NCBI GenBank assembly: GCA_003971905.1
Contig: RSEE01000037.1
Span: 248,001-312,000, forward strand
Direction of reading: 5' to 3'
DNA from: Moniliella sp. 'wahieum'
Lineage: Eukaryota > Basidiomycota > Moniliellomycetes > Moniliellales > Moniliellaceae
Length of the DNA stretch: 64,000 bases
Positions 10,903-24,797 of this stretch are shown in pieces. The translations under genes and the position numbers were made by a program. Position 1 is the first letter of the stretch. Each line of letters starts with the position of its first letter. The notes under the pieces are model-generated. The model saw nothing but the letters and a program-made list of their open reading frames with translations. It searched no databases and was not told where the DNA came from.

Positions 10903-12103
10903 TCAGACCGGTGGCTCGGCCTGACCCAAGGGAAGAATCAAGTCCATAGGTGTGCTGGGCCTTCTAGATGACCGAGGGGTGGGAAGGCAGTTCATCGTCT
11001 CTCGCCCTTCTGTGCCCAGGGGCCACCCCACATACTTGGTACCCGACTCGGAGCGCCCCGGGGAAGAAGAGGAAGAGGCCATGGTCAAAGCAGGCGTAGG
11101 AGCTAAAGGGTCTGGTACAGGCGAAAGGGAGGAGAAGGAGGGCACAGATGTTGTCCAATGGGGCACCGTCAATCCACCATCGAAAGGTGCAGAAGAGGGC
11201 TGCGGTAGGAAGCTCGTTGCGACGGAAGGGTTGGGGCAGAAGTGAGATTGAAGTCCACCATAGAGGTATGTGGGCCTTGCTGTGCCTGCTGAAACGGAGT
11301 GGCTGGTGGGTCGAGTGCCCATCCAGACCCGCTGTGGAGGGGAGGGGAAGAGGAGCGGGGGTGAAACGACTGGAGGAGGTAATAGAGGGCTGAAGAGATG
11401 GAGGTTCCGAACTAGGGGTTGCCGTTGAGTGGGCCATGGTGACAGAATCAGAGTGCTGTGAAACCCTAGAGGGGCTAGAGACTGGAGTACTACCGTCTGG
11501 AGGCGCAGGAGGGGAAGAAGTGGCGGTGGGGATGTAAAGGGCGTCCGAGAACCGACCGTGCTCGAGTAAAGCAGCAAAGGTAAGGAGCGAGTCGGGCTGA
11601 ACATTGACCCGGTAATTCAAAAAGCGAAACAACTCTTGTTCCATCGTGTTGATGTCGCGAAGGGTGAACAACCCTTGGCTTACGATGGTCCATGACTTGT
11701 TCGAATATGTATCGTCGCACAGGGATTTACTAGCGAGCATAAGAGCCGAAATGAAGAGACGGTGGCCACTGCTACCGCGCGAAGCGGGGAATCGCTGTTT
11801 GAGCCGCCTGAGCAAGTAGAGAGCCTGGTAGATCACTGCGCCGGGTAGACGTACGCGGTGCAAAGCATAAGCAATGAACTCAAGCAGGGGTGAGATTACC
11901 GTGGCTGGCGGATGGCTGCTGGAGCGGGGGCGAGACGAGTGACCTCCACCAATAGAGGAAACGGGCAGGGCGTTGGGACAGGAAAAGAGGGCCATCACAA
12001 CGTGCTGGCAACTCGGCCTGGCCTGTCTCACACAAGAACAATACAGGGGCAAGTTAGTGGGGGGAGAATGGGCGTGTCGGCGTTCCGATCGTTGGTACGC
12101 ACC
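10903..12103 (-). CDS. Pcl-type (Pho85-associated) cyclin
   Basis: Cyclins of this family activate a Pho85-like CDK; Pcl1/2 types act at the G1/S step. The cyclin box is clear from about 11900 to 11570: SPLLEFIAYALHRV, YQALYLLRRLKQRFP, HRLFISALMLASKSLCDD, WTIVSQGLFTLRDIN, MEQELFRFLNYRVNV. A Ser/Pro-rich tail follows. A likely intron (12023-12102, GTGCGT donor, CTAAC branch, CAG acceptor) precedes the box, so a first exon probably lies above 12103 in Pro-rich sequence I cannot delimit; otherwise ATG at 11995 would serve. The tail probably changes frame near 11290, because the more protein-like Ser/Pro-rich frame there ends at 10903 rather than 10964. Assignment to the Pcl class is firm; the exact subtype is not. 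Confidence 0.8.
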
Positions 12104-15100
12104 TCGAAAACCCCACAAGTCTTCTGGATTGCTGCGGTGCATGGTGGGGGAGACGGTGGGTGGTGGGGGCCGAGGTGGGGGCATGCGTCTGTCCCAGTTG
12201 TGGGCTCATGCACCGGAGACATTGGACCGAGTAAGGGGGGGAGGGCAGATGGGCCGGATGTAGGCGAGAGGAAGAGGGGGGCAGGGGGGGGAAAGTGGGC
12301 CCAATGAGGGGCATGTGCATGCGCACAGAGAGAGTGATTGGCAAACCGCTGACTGGGCGATGGCGCGGGCTTTCCGGCTGGTGCACGGTCGAGCAGGCGG
12401 TGAAAGAGCAATGGGAGGGGCCAAGGGCCTCGTTCCAAGGCGTGAGTAATGATTTGGCTTGAACGATGAAGCTAGTGAAGGATGATCGATGAAAGGATGA
12501 AGGCCCGGACAAAGCCCCGGACGGCTGCTCGGCTGCTTGGAGCACAGCGGCCTGCTGTGGAGGAGGGGAGCGAATTGCCAATGGATGGGTGTCTGGATAG
12601 GCAGGTGTGGCTGGGGAGGGACGAGAATGCACTTGTGGCTGAGATCAGCCGCAGCGCCGACAGGAATTGGAGGATGACGAAGCCAGATGAGGGCGGCAGG
12701 TCAGAGATCAGGTTGCAGTGACTGGTGAGATCACAGAAGAGACCAGCAGGGCAGCTCGGCCACGCAAAGGGTTACCCAGACGGGTGCGAAACTAAAAGTG
12801 GCGTGCAGATGGCGAGGTGATGAGATGGTGGGGAGGCCGCTCCCACCCAATCCACACCGAGAGGAAAGTTGGTGGACAATAGGGGGATAGATGCCAGGGG
12901 CACTCTGCTAGCTCGTATTCAATAGCCACTGGAGACGCCTTGGGGGTCTCACGCCGGATTGAACGTTGAGGGTTGAACGTTGGTTGAACGTTGAGGCCGA
13001 GGCCTGAGGGGCCAGTTTGCCGGAAGTGGCGCCGAAAGCGGAGAGAAGGGGGGGCAACAGCGAGCGTTGGGGCCAGGTGGTGGGTGTGGGGGCAGGTACT
13101 ATATAACCTTCGTCGTCTGCTGCACCGGCTGCGGAGGCGGCAGGCGTGGCCATCGCGCTGTCTGGCACACAAAAGCTCCAACGGCCAGGGGAAAAGAGCG
13201 AGAGAGTCACTAGTCACTATAGCTGGTCTCTCGCTGTATAGTCAAAATAACTCACACGGCACAGAGCCACACACTTCAACACAACTCTCGACTCACGCAT
13301 CGGCATGGGAAGCGTAGCTCACTAGGTCACTACGTCACACTAAGGTCAATCTCATCAACTGATGCGATGCATCTTTCCTAGTGACTCTGCAGATCCCTCG
13401 ATTGTGTCGCACAGCAATCCTTATGATCATACATCCGTCGTCGGGAATGACCGCCGGGGCGCGCTGCGCCGGTGCGGCTTGGCTGAGCGCGGCTGAGCGG
13501 CGGCTGAAAATGAGTACACTCGACGTACTCAACTGAGTACTGGCTGAGTGCTCAGACTGGGCCGCCTAAGCTGAGCACGGATGCTTGCTGAAGGGACGCT
13601 TGATCGATGACGTCGATGACGTCGATGACGAGATGCCCTGGGGCCAGGGACTCTGGCGTAGACATATCTGGGCTACTGGAGCTTTTGGGCGCTGGGCGCG
13701 GACGGTCTTCGTCGTTGCGGGTGCGACAGGGTGCGGCGATGGTGGCCAGATCTCGGAGCACACTGGGACACGTGTTGTACCCGCACATGTGGCTGTGAGA
13801 GAGCTCAGTGGCTCAGCTGTCCAGCCTGGGCCCTCTTTAGTACCTCAGCGGCTCAGGAAGGCCTGCCTGAGGCCTGAGCTCAGGGCCTTCCCCAGCAACT
13901 TTGGCAAAAGACGCATCGACCACAGCACCCTGTTGCACAAGCCGATCGACACACGAGGGACTGCCCGCTCCCTTCGCTACCGCTATTAGTACCGCCACAG
14001 GCCTCCATACCCGGCTACCTCTTCCCACCTCCCACCCACCGTTCGTGGGGCGTGTGGCACCAAGGAGGGCACAGGGGCTTGAGGCGTGGCTACTACGTAC
14101 CTATGGCATGACAGAGAGACGTCAAAGCGTCAAATCTCAGACAGAAGTACGCATACCGGACGTGGACAGCGGCGTGTATTGGCGTTATCTTGTGTTATAC
14201 ATATCAATGATGATCGATCGATGATCGATGATCGATGATCGATGGAGCCGGTTGGCCAATTTGGTTACCTCCACCTATTCACATGCAACAGAGTGGAAAT
14301 GGTAGAGTACGTTGAACATTGACTCTACAGTTTTGCTTCATGTGACATGTGGTAAACCCCCATGGAATTGACATGGGTGAGTGCGACCAAAAGCTAAGAC
14401 ATTGCTTTGGCCAGCGTCAGAGAGAGTACATTTAATGGACGGTGAACTGGTATACCACTTTTTTGTCATGACCGCCCGAGGATGAATTAGTGTTGGAGCT
14501 GTGAAGCGGAGGAATGGGTAGTAAGAGGCCTCTCCCTCTTGAGGTTTGGGTCGGACTGCTGAATGTCCACAGGACAGGACAAGAAGGGTGGGAGGCACGA
14601 CCTTGACATGTGATGCCGACAGTCAACGGGGATCAGTTGAGTGAGTGCTATAAGAAGAAATAATGTGGGAGATGTAACTCAAGTAGAACACACATATGCC
14701 ACTGGGGTTCTGCTGTCCCCCCTTCTGTCTCCCCTCAAACATGGTGGAATGAAGGTCAAACGATGGGTGCCATATCCCTTCGTATCCTTCAGGTTCGTGT
14801 TGCAGACATAATGGAAGGTGACATCACTGTGGCTGTATTCATGTGCCGCCGCGACCAACTGGCCGTAACCAGATGGCCCCAGCTGACTGAGAGAGCTATA
14901 TATGCAGCTGATCGCGAACACGGAGGTGGGCGAAGTGCCGAGTGGGAAGCGGCCCATCATGGAGAGAAGAAAGAAGCGAGAAGCGAACACAAGAGCGCAA
15001 TGGAAGGTATCTCCTCGTCACAACAGTTGCAAGGGGTTATTAATTCGTATTGTTTGTGTCTAGCCATTGCGGAGGGTTAGGGAGTGCAATGGACTCCAGG

Positions 15101-15299
15101 CTAAGGCTGTGGGCACGGATGTAATCAATGAGCTGCAATGGGTTTGCCATCTCTCCTCATGCTCAGTTTCCCTTCTACACGCCCGTTTCTACCTTCTCAT
15201 CTTCCGTAATATATGCCCGGCAAAGGTCTGCAAGTAATTGGGTCGTCGGGCGCTTTATTGGATGCTGCTCGTCCGTGTTGGTTTGGCACCATCGACGAC
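12104..15299. other. Long intergenic stretch, no supported gene
   Basis: It contains a Pro-rich antisense stretch that may be 5' exon or leader of the cyclin (to about 12440), a TATATAA at 13100, a GACGTCGATGACGTC repeat at about 13610-13630, AGGCCT/CTCAG-rich sequence at 13800-13890 and an ATGATCGATCG-type simple repeat at 14208-14245. No domain is recognisable. Confidence 0.4.
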
Positions 15300-16650
15300 C
15301 TATTGAGTATGGGACGCTTGGTTCCAGCTGAGGTAGGACATGTCCCCCATCCGACGGGGCTTGATGAGGTGGCGAGCGGTAAGACGATTCCCAATAGGAC
15401 GCAGCAGCCGGCCACGACGAGGTAGGTAATCCCAATCACCGAGTTGCGTCCGCCCGTCCAGGACTCGGTGGAAATCACAATCGCTTTCCGACCCTTGAAG
15501 ATGGAGACGGGGTAATTGTCGTGGATGATGATGCGGTACGTGCCGGCAGCCATGTTGTTCTTGTCTTGGCGCATGTAGAGCTTACGGAACGTAGGCAGCC
15601 CAGCGGTGCGCATCCAGACAGCAAAGTGCTCGTCCTTGCGCGGGTCAAAGAGCGAGTCTGGGGTGTAGCGGCCAGTTGGATAGCCATAGGGCCCCTTGCT
15701 CCCTTGCCACCACGGCGGCGGCACAACCCATCGGCTGTATACGGGGGCGCGCCGTACTTGTTCATGTCGCCTGGCCAGGCAATGCCTGTCTCGCTCATGG
15801 TGTACGTCTGGTTCTGCTGCCCGCCAAGCGCGTTGAGCAAGATGGGCGATTGAAACGTATCGTTGAAGATGCTGTTGGCAATCAGCCCACAAGGCCAGAT
15901 GGGTAGTTGAACCCGCGTATCGTTGCCCTGGTCCACTTGTTGGGTCGCGACCGGATGGCACGAGCCGTGGGCCGAGTCCAGGTGCTCGGCGGTACGGTTG
16001 TGCCCAGCAAGCTGGTCTAGGTCGAGCGACTTGACATACCTCCGGTGGTTCTGGTAGTAGTTGGTCACTGCGGTAGTAGAAGAAGATGGGCGCTGGCAGC
16101 TGCTCTGGTAAGCTCACGTCGATCTGGCACGCCTTGCCTTCGGGCGCATTCGCATCGTCACCCACGCCCACGCCGGCGGGTTCCAGCCCGCGGTGCGGGT
16201 ATTGTGGAGGTGGAAGGAGTATTGCGACTTGGGCATGGCGATGGGCGAGCCGAGTGGTGCTGCCACGTGTGGCGCAATCAGTGTAGTCGATGGTAAACTG
16301 CGAGACTTGCTCGGCATAGTAGAGTAGCACCGCCCCAATCGGAGCAAAGATGATGGCCAAGGAAAAAGATGGGCAGAACGGTGCGTGGCGTGAGAAGCGG
16401 CTGCCATGCCTTGAGACGCTGTTGTTTGAATGCAGTGTCTGCACGCGTGGGTCATGCCTTGTCAGCGCATAGCAGCGGCGGCAGAAGACCAGGCCGGGGG
16501 AAGACGTACTGGCTGGGCGGCGGGAGTGCTGGGCATCTGAGGCGTGTGTGTGTGCGTGGGGGTGGACGTGCTCGCCGTAGTTTCAGCCTCAGACCCGCCT
16601 GCTGTTGGTGCTGCAGCAGCAGAGCAGGCGAGCGGCGGAAGAGCCCCATG
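15300..16650 (-). CDS. CDC50: CDC50/Lem3 family, P4-ATPase flippase subunit
   Basis: This is the beta subunit that escorts P4-type lipid flippases out of the ER and supports their activity; it has two membrane helices and a large glycosylated lumenal domain. Visible in order: [18 protein letters not shown] just before helix 1 ([15 protein letters not shown]), [18 protein letters not shown] and [20 protein letters not shown] (helix 2), and the typical end [17 protein letters not shown]. The lumenal domain shows [32 protein letters not shown] and [11 protein letters not shown]. An intron at 16439-16509 (GTACGT donor, CTGAC branch) splits the codon for the Asn of PANTAF. Exon 1 is Ser/Thr/Pro-rich and its start is not certain (about 16650-16750). 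At least four indels break the frame, including one before the last 32 residues. The stop is at 15300-15302. It is divergent from the next gene. Confidence 0.87.
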
Positions 16651-16799
16651 GCGGTGGCGGTGGTGGTGGTGGCGGCGGTGGCGGTGGCGATGGCGATGGC
16701 GGCCGGGGCCAAGGGGATGGAAGCCCCCCAAGCGCGGCGGAGCCACCGCTGAAGCAACAACACCCCAGTTTCATATTTCACCCCCACCTGGCCATCGAA

Positions 16800-18659
16800 C
16801 CGGCGTGGCTGCACCGCCACCCCACACCCCACCTCTCCTCCCCCGCATTGTCGCGTCCGTCCAGCCCCAAGCCGCGGCCCTCCGCGGGCATCGGCACCGC
16901 CGGCTCGTTGCCCGCCGACGCCGTGGCCATCGCGGCCCACCGCACGCTGGCCTGGGCCCGGCCGGGCATCGGCGCTGGGCCAGAGCGTGACCGCCGAGCA
17001 GAGCGGCGAGCGCCCCCGCAGCGTCCCTGGCCCCGCCCCGGCCAGCGTCGGTCGCACCAGTCCGCAGATGGCGCGGCGATCGTATGTGCGCGGGCCTTCT
17101 GCCTCCGCGCTCTTCCGCTCCAGCCCGTCGCCCTCGGTGCCCCACATGCCAGCGCCGCAGAACGGCGTGCATCCCATCGGGCCGGCTTGGTGCGTCGCCC
17201 TTGGTCGTGCTTGCCGTGTGTTGGCCGCTGACGCATGGTTCTGTCTTGTGGTCCCGCAGGCCCCTTCCCGCGACAAGTCCATCCTGCGTGTGGCTGCGTC
17301 GCTCCAAGAGGAGTCACACCCTTTTTCAGCCGAGGTGGCCTCGGAGGCGCGGCTGAGCCGGGAGCGGCGTCTCGCTTCCTCCAACTCTGAACACCCGTTC
17401 TCTTCCGGAGGCAAAGTGCTGGGCTTTGTGCTGCCTCCTTTTGTCGCTGGGCCAGCGCCCTCCTTTTGGCTCAACCCTGCGCCGGTGGGGCAAGGGTACG
17501 GCACGACGGACGTGGGAGGAACAGGACGACGAGGAGGCCGACCCGCTCGACACGCTCCGGTTCGGAGTGGATGTGGACAGCGACCAGAGTTCCGGCGACG
17601 AGGTACCCGATGCCGTATGGGCTCCGCGCGAACTGGATACCGAGGTGGACATGATGGACATGGAATTGGACATGGACTTGGACGAGACAGGCAGCACTGT
17701 GGCTCCCCCCGTTCCTTGACCCGTCCCACCTCGACCGAAGCCATCTGGACCGAGTTCCGCGACCATCGTCGTCCCTCTGCGACCCTCTCCACGTCCCTTG
17801 CCCATCGGGACCACAACCTGAGTGCAAGTCCGGCATTGTCTTCCCGCCCAAACGTCCTTTTGCCCCTTCGTCTTTGGGCGCAGTGCAGGACTTGGAGTCG
17901 ACTGGCAGCCCGTCGGACCCAACCCCCATGCAAGCCACACCTTCCACCTCCCGCGCTACCACACCCATCTTACAGAAGGACCAGGGGGACCGACTCATTC
18001 CCCCGCTGCCTTTCCCTCGTGGCGGTTCGGTGCTCCGAGCAGCACGCGTCTTCCATGGGTCCTATGCCGCCCGGCTCGCGCACTCGCCTCGGCAAGCGCA
18101 AGGTCGAAGACCGGTTTGAGCCCTATGCCAACTCGGTATACAAACGAAGGGCAGTGAGCCCAATGCACCCCTTGACGCTTTCCACCTTGTCGACAGGGGG
18201 GGTGGGCGGGGGCATGATGCCTTCGCCCACAGGAACCCCGATCTACCCTTACCCTCCGGGAACTGGCACTGCCAGTCCCGGCCCGACTCTGTCGCCTCCT
18301 TCTTCCCTCACACCCGCTCCGCTCCTGGGCACCCAGTAAGCGCCGTGCTTCGTCGCGCCCGAGATCGTCCCGCTCCTCTTCGCCTGCCACCACGGCCCCT
18401 CTGCCGCCGCCGCTGCTGCTGCGCTGCTGCCCTGACGGGCCTTGGTTCTGAGTCCGGCTCAGGGTCCGCCTCGGCCTCCGGATCCGCCCCCGTTCGCCCT
18501 TCCACACCCACCTCCCGAACTATGGTCTCCCCCGCCTTGGGCCCCACCGGCGTAGTTGCCACACCGCTTGGAACTCCCAAGATGCTGGCCTCCACCCCGC
18601 TGGCTGGGTCGGGGCCCGCCGGATATGGTTCGGGCGCGGTAGGATTAAGTTTGGGGTGA
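16800..18659 (+). CDS. Unrecognised Ser/Pro-rich, probably nuclear protein
   Basis: I do not recognise the family. Protein-like segments can be followed across frames: LSSPALSRPSSPKPRPSAG; SADAVAIAAHRTLAWARP-like sequence; the segment DKSILRVAASLQEESHPFSA continuing VASEARLSRE near 17270-17360; an acidic stretch EEQDDEEADPLDTLRFGVD followed by DMMDMELDMDLDE (17520-17690); then LGKRKVEDRFEPYANSVYKR leading into RAVSP (about 18090-18160), PSKRRASSRPRSSRSSSPA (about 18340) and a Ser/Gly/Thr-Pro-rich end. The basic KR-rich motifs look like nuclear localisation signals and the many SP/TP sites like kinase targets. One intron probably lies near 17220-17260 (GTGCGTCGCC ... CGCAG). Start and exon limits are approximate. 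Confidence 0.55.
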
Positions 18660-19111
18660 ACCATCAGGTTTTTTCCCCGAGCGCTTCGGCCTCGGGCCGG
18701 TTAGGGCCGTGGTCCCACCGACACCCGGAAGACGGACAAGAGGAGGAAGTGCAGGAAGGCATGAGTATGATTGGTCTGTCTTGAATGCCTGCCTGTTGTT
18801 AGGCGCAACTCAACTCGTCCTACTTTCCACTTCCTCGGACAGGACGTTCACGTTCATGTTTGCTTTTTCTTCTGCCCTTGTTGGCCTTATTCTGTTGGTC
18901 CCAGAGGTGATACGATCGAATGATCGTGGTTATCTAGACTCGTCCTTGTTCTGCGCTCCTACCCATCCAAGCATACAAACGATACCTTGAACTCGACTCG
19001 ACTGGTCTACGAATTATGCACCAAAGAAAAACCAGAATGATTGCGCTAGAAACGGATTGGATCTTAAGAGAGACGAGAGCGGTAGTAGAGGGTGAAAGAA
19101 ACAACACAAGA
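18660..19111. other. Region between convergent genes
   Basis: The 3' ends of the Ser/Pro-rich gene (plus) and YRA1 (minus) face each other here. I see no other gene. Confidence 0.5.
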
Positions 19112-19769
19112 CTAGCCCATAGAGTACGCAGCCGGAGCAGCGTCGGCACCAGCCTTGGTGTAGTCTTCCATCTGGCATCCAAGTCCTCCAGCGTTTCTTC
19201 GGCCGCACCGCACGAGCGGCACGAGTACGCGTCTTGGGGGCCGCAGGGGCTGGGGAGGGGCGGCACGCGCCTTGGGAGCCTTACGGGCTGCGGCAGGCTT
19301 AGCCTTCGCGCTCTGGATCCGACTCGGGTCAACCACAACCTCGATCCGGAGCGGCCGCTTGCCGTCAATCAGACGGTTGTTGTACTGCTGGTACGCCTTC
19401 TGGCTGTCTCCGGCGCGCTGGAAAATCACCGTGCAAGTTCCCGTCGACACACCGTTCTGGCGATAGTTCATCGCCACCTTGCGCACCGGACCCAGCGAAG
19501 ACGTAAACAGCTCCCGCACCTGCGCCTCCGTCACATCCGTGGGCAGGTTGGACAGAATGATCTTGTCGCCCATAGAGCAGCGGGGCGGGGAGCAGGTGGC
19601 ACTTGCTGCCGGCCGAGGCACGGCCCTTGGTGCCGCAGGTGCGGTTTGGGGCAACAGTACCAGCTGCCTTCTGGGTAGCAGAGGAGCGTTTGCGCGAGCC
19701 CTTGGCCGAGCGACGCTTGGCCGACGGGTTGGCCTTGATGATCTCTTCGAGCGGCTGGTCAATGTTCAT
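19112..19769 (-). CDS. YRA1: Aly/REF-type mRNA export adaptor (Yra1)
   Basis: The protein couples the DEAD-box helicase Sub2/UAP56 to the Mex67 export receptor on nascent mRNPs. It begins MNIDQPLEEIIKAN, the N-terminal UAP56-binding motif, at ATG 19769. A single RRM follows (KIILSNLPTDVTEAQVRELF, VRKVAMNYRQNG, GTCTVIFQRAGDSQKAYQQY, LRIEVVVD) from about 19570 to 19310. The C-terminal UAP56-binding motif LEDLDA-MEDYTKAGAD lies at about 19190-19120; a missing base just before MEDYTK shifts the frame. Another shift lies between the start motif and the RRM, in the basic linker. No intron is evident. About 220 residues, normal for the family. Confidence 0.9.
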
Positions 19770-20996
19770 CGACGACTGCAGCAGTAGACCCAAGACCAAA
19801 AACACCACCAGGAAAAGAAGGGGCAGAAGGCACGCAAACGCCCAACAAGAAAAAGAGAGAATGAGAGATGGTCCAAGTCAGTAGGCAGGCGAAGAAGAGA
19901 GAGGCAAGAGTCCGTCTCAACGCGCCACAGCAGCCACCCTTGCTCGCAATGCAGGGGCCAGGTCGCTTGGCGTGACAGCAGAGTGGCGGCTAACAGTCGG
20001 CAACGTGCAGGCCAGCGGAGCGCTGCCCACCGTCTTCGTGCACTGTGAGCACATGAGCAGAGCCCCTCCCTGTCCGGATGAGGACGATGGGGGTGGAAAG
20101 GAGGGTTGCATGCTGAAGGGGTGGGCAGGCCGCTGCTGCACGTACGCACGACACGCACCCGCCCAATCGCGTGGCGAGCAGCGAGCGGCGGCAGGAGGGC
20201 AGGTGCAGAGGGTGTTGCAGCCAGAGGCAGACTACGGAGCAGGCAGCGAATCCGAGGAAGGGCTGGCCCGACCAGGCGGCGGCGCGAGACGGGGCTGAGC
20301 CGGCATGGGCGGTGGCCGCGCAGCGCATGGCCAGACGACGTTGCAAGAGGCAGCTGCTGCAGGCGCACGAGCACAACAAGCGGGGAGAAGCACCAGCGGG
20401 AGCCCGTGGGCCTCGTCCCCTCAGCGGGTCCAGAGGGAGGAGCGGGTGCTGACCATTTGGATGGAGGGCGATGCGGCTCGCGGGTGGTAGGGGGTGGTGG
20501 GGTGGTGGCAAGCAGACGCAGCGGGCGACGCGCGTTCGATGCCCCCACTGCCCCTCCATTCCGCCTCGCTGGGGCCGAACGTCCACCCCGGCGCCCCGTC
20601 GGCAGGGGGGCAGTGCGCTCAAACTTCCGATTACGTACGCACAAGCCCTGCGGCTATACTGCCCCCGTGCCTATAGACGTGGCCGCCCGCTCCGTGCGAA
20701 TGGGGAGCGAGGCTCTTCCGCCGCCAGTGGATTGTTGTTTTTGACGCGCGTCGGCCCACCGCTTGTCCCATCAGACGGCCGACGTGAAAGCTAGATGGGT
20801 GTCTCCACGCAGCTAGCCGACGCTACAGCCACCTGCCCGTCTGCCTATACGGTTGCTGCTATACAATGGCTCGCCATCAGACCCGGAGCGATGTGGTGTA
20901 TCCCTATGGAGAGAGCACTCGAGAGCAATAGCGAATAGTACACAGGTTGATTTACACGCGAGCAGTTGAGCACTGCCCAAGAGGCCGAGAGCACAT
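19770..20996. other. Intergenic, no supported gene
   Basis: The region is very GC-rich and open in several frames on both strands at once, which is typical of GC-rich non-coding DNA. It holds the YRA1 promoter and the H4 3' region. Confidence 0.45.
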
Positions 20997-22553
<1,557 letters not shown>

Positions 22554-22833
22554 AGGAGCACATCGCGTTGGCCTCCCCCAGCCCCCGGCTGACCTCCTTT
22601 GTATTAGTCCCTGTTTGCATTGCATTCTCCTCAGGTTACTGTTTGCCCGACCGCACATAAAAGCTTAAGAGCCTCTTCAACAGATCCGGCGAATTGATTC
22701 CGTAGTGTGGAGAGGGACTGAAGATATGAAATGTGGAGGCAGTGGGAGGAAGGATGCGTCAAATGCCAGGGCACGGGGCGGGCTCGCTAGGGCACGGCGA
22801 AGTGCGGATGAGGATGAGGATGAGGCGTGAATG
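22554..22833. other. Region between convergent H3 and Pho80-type cyclin genes
   Basis: No gene is seen, unless the cyclin's true C-terminus extends here: another minus-strand frame (22677-22958) has a Ser-rich tail. Confidence 0.4.
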
Positions 22834-23875
22834 TCAGAAGATGCGGAGGCAGGAGTAGGAGTCGATGGGGCATGTTGGGAGTGTAGCAAGGTGCAGAGGC
22901 CGAAGAACGTTCGAAAGGGCGTTGACGGGAACCCGATCCTGAGCCGCACCCGAGCCAAACTGGATCAGCTGATCCGCGTATCGTTGGAACTCTTCCAGGG
23001 AGATGGAGAGGTTAAAGTCGTTGAGCAACAGGAACTGGAGTTCAAGCGAATTCAACTCAGCGACTGGTAGACCGCCCACCTACACGTCGCCCCCATGATC
23101 GTCAGTACTCAGGTACTCAGTTCCAATCCACCAAGATAGCAGAAAAACAACGCACCTTGGCGTACCGCGAGTTGGTATAAAACACATCTGAAAAGAATTT
23201 GCTCGCCACCGTCACAGCCGCAATGACCAGACGGTGGACATTGTACGAATCAATAACAAACCCTTTCATTCCGGGGTAGATAGGCACCGCCTCTCTTGGT
23301 GCCAAGGAATCTGCCCCACTCGAGGTTGACACAGCCTCCGGCTTGGCCAAAGTAGACGGGTGGGTCAGGCTGTCTGAAGCAGCCAGAGAAGTAGGCAGGT
23401 CGGGCGTGGAAACAGGAACAACCTCAGCACTGCCGGACCAAAAGTAGCTGCCCCCCTCCGGCTCATGCGGCTCATACGATCAAGGTAGATGATCACCGAG
23501 AGAAAAACGTCGTTGGTAGTAGGGCAGTATTTGAGGATGCGCAGTAGGTAGTCGGCAATCGAGATGCTGGGTGCGTGGCGCGCATGGAAACAGAGGTTGC
23601 TGCCGACGGTTGTGAGAGCACCTCGGGCAGCGGTGGTCATGTATGGCGGACCACTGATGCAATCCAGCCCGGCTTGGGGGTCGGGATCGACATGTCTGGG
23701 GCATGGGGTGAGGAAGTTGGATCCGGTCTCGAGGGGGCGGGACAGAGGCTCCGGCTGGAGGACTGACGGGACGGCAGCGGTCGTTGGTGCGGGCAATGTG
23801 CTGGAGCAGGGCAGCGAGCACGCGCAGCAGGTCCGCACTGGGATAGTTTGCCAGATCGACGGCGGAGAGAGACAT
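22834..23875 (-). CDS. PHO80: Pho80-type cyclin
   Basis: It is a regulatory subunit of a Pho85-like CDK, which in yeast controls phosphate response. ATG at 23875 opens MSLSAVDLANYPSADLLRVL. The cyclin box follows as ISIADYLLRILKYCPTTNDV, SVIIYLDRMSR, VIDSYNVHRLVIAAVTVASK, FFSDVFYTNSRYAKVGGLPV, LNSLELQFLLLNDFNLSI. An intron (23080-23155, 76 bp, GTGCGT donor, TAG acceptor) separates NSRYAK from VGGLPV. Two indels, near 23785 and near 23467, shift the frame. The last residues are uncertain. Two ACGCGT boxes stand at 24211 and 24218, about 340 bp upstream. Confidence 0.88.
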
Positions 23876-24043
23876 GCTCAGAGAGTGGGCACCTGGGATC
23901 GCCAGGGGGCAGCGCGCACACGCACACACACACACACTCACTCTTGATACTCACACTCTTTCACTCACAGGCACAGAACACAGACACGGACACCACCAAG
24001 AGCAACCACGCATGCCGAGGCGCGGGCAGTCGTCGTGGGGGCC

Positions 24044-24074
<31 letters not shown>

Positions 24075-24797
24075 GAGGAGGAGAAGGAGGAGAGCGTGGT
24101 GTTGGGTGAGGGCGACGGGGCACAGGAGGCGCTGAGGACAGAGCGCTGCTTACGCCGTCCCGCTTCCCACGTCCCTGCCCAAACCTGCCCAAACCGGCCC
24201 ATCCCACACCACGCGTCACGCGTGTGCGCCTCAGCATCACACACCCATTTTCAATGTTCACTTTGGACACGCCCACTCCGTCCGCTCCGGTCCTTTCCGG
24301 CAAGCATAATGCGGGGCGCAGTACGCAATATACACTGCTTCTGCAATTTAGTATCGCACCAGCCTATAACATCTCACTTGCCAGTCTCTAAGTCCAGCAT
24401 CTCAAATAGCCCCTCCTGTTCATCCACTGTTGATGCCAGCTAACCCACACCTCTATTCTCATCCACCCTCCACCCCGTGTAGGGGCACGCGTGATTGGAT
24501 GTATGTACCTGCCGCACATGTCATACCCAACCGTCCCTCGCCCAGTTAGCTCACGCACTCCCATTCTACCACCCGCGTGCACAGCCGAGGCCTATCAATC
24601 GTACATTGCAATTCGGTCCCACACAACCAAGCAGCATAGAGGCAGTGCATTGTACATACATCTCCAGCACTCAGCAGAGCACTGGCCAAGGAGGGGAAAG
24701 CAGCGCCTCAAATCCAGACAGAGAGACGGAGAACGGTACAAAATTACAGGGTGGACAACAGCAAGTCTGCCCCCCCTCCCGCGCTCCCGGACCCACT
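23876..24797. promoter_or_regulatory. Upstream region of the Pho80-type cyclin, and H1 3' flank
   Basis: It contains a CA/CTCACTC-rich stretch (23915-23965), a GGA-repeat tract (24047-24085) and the pair ACGCGTCACGCGT at 24211-24223, matching two MluI cell-cycle boxes. No gene is seen. Confidence 0.45.

Noticed and set aside
16452-17933. A 493-codon minus-strand open frame
   Set aside because: It lies across a divergent promoter and antisense to the Ser/Pro-rich gene, has a composition typical of GC-rich antisense frames and no domain.
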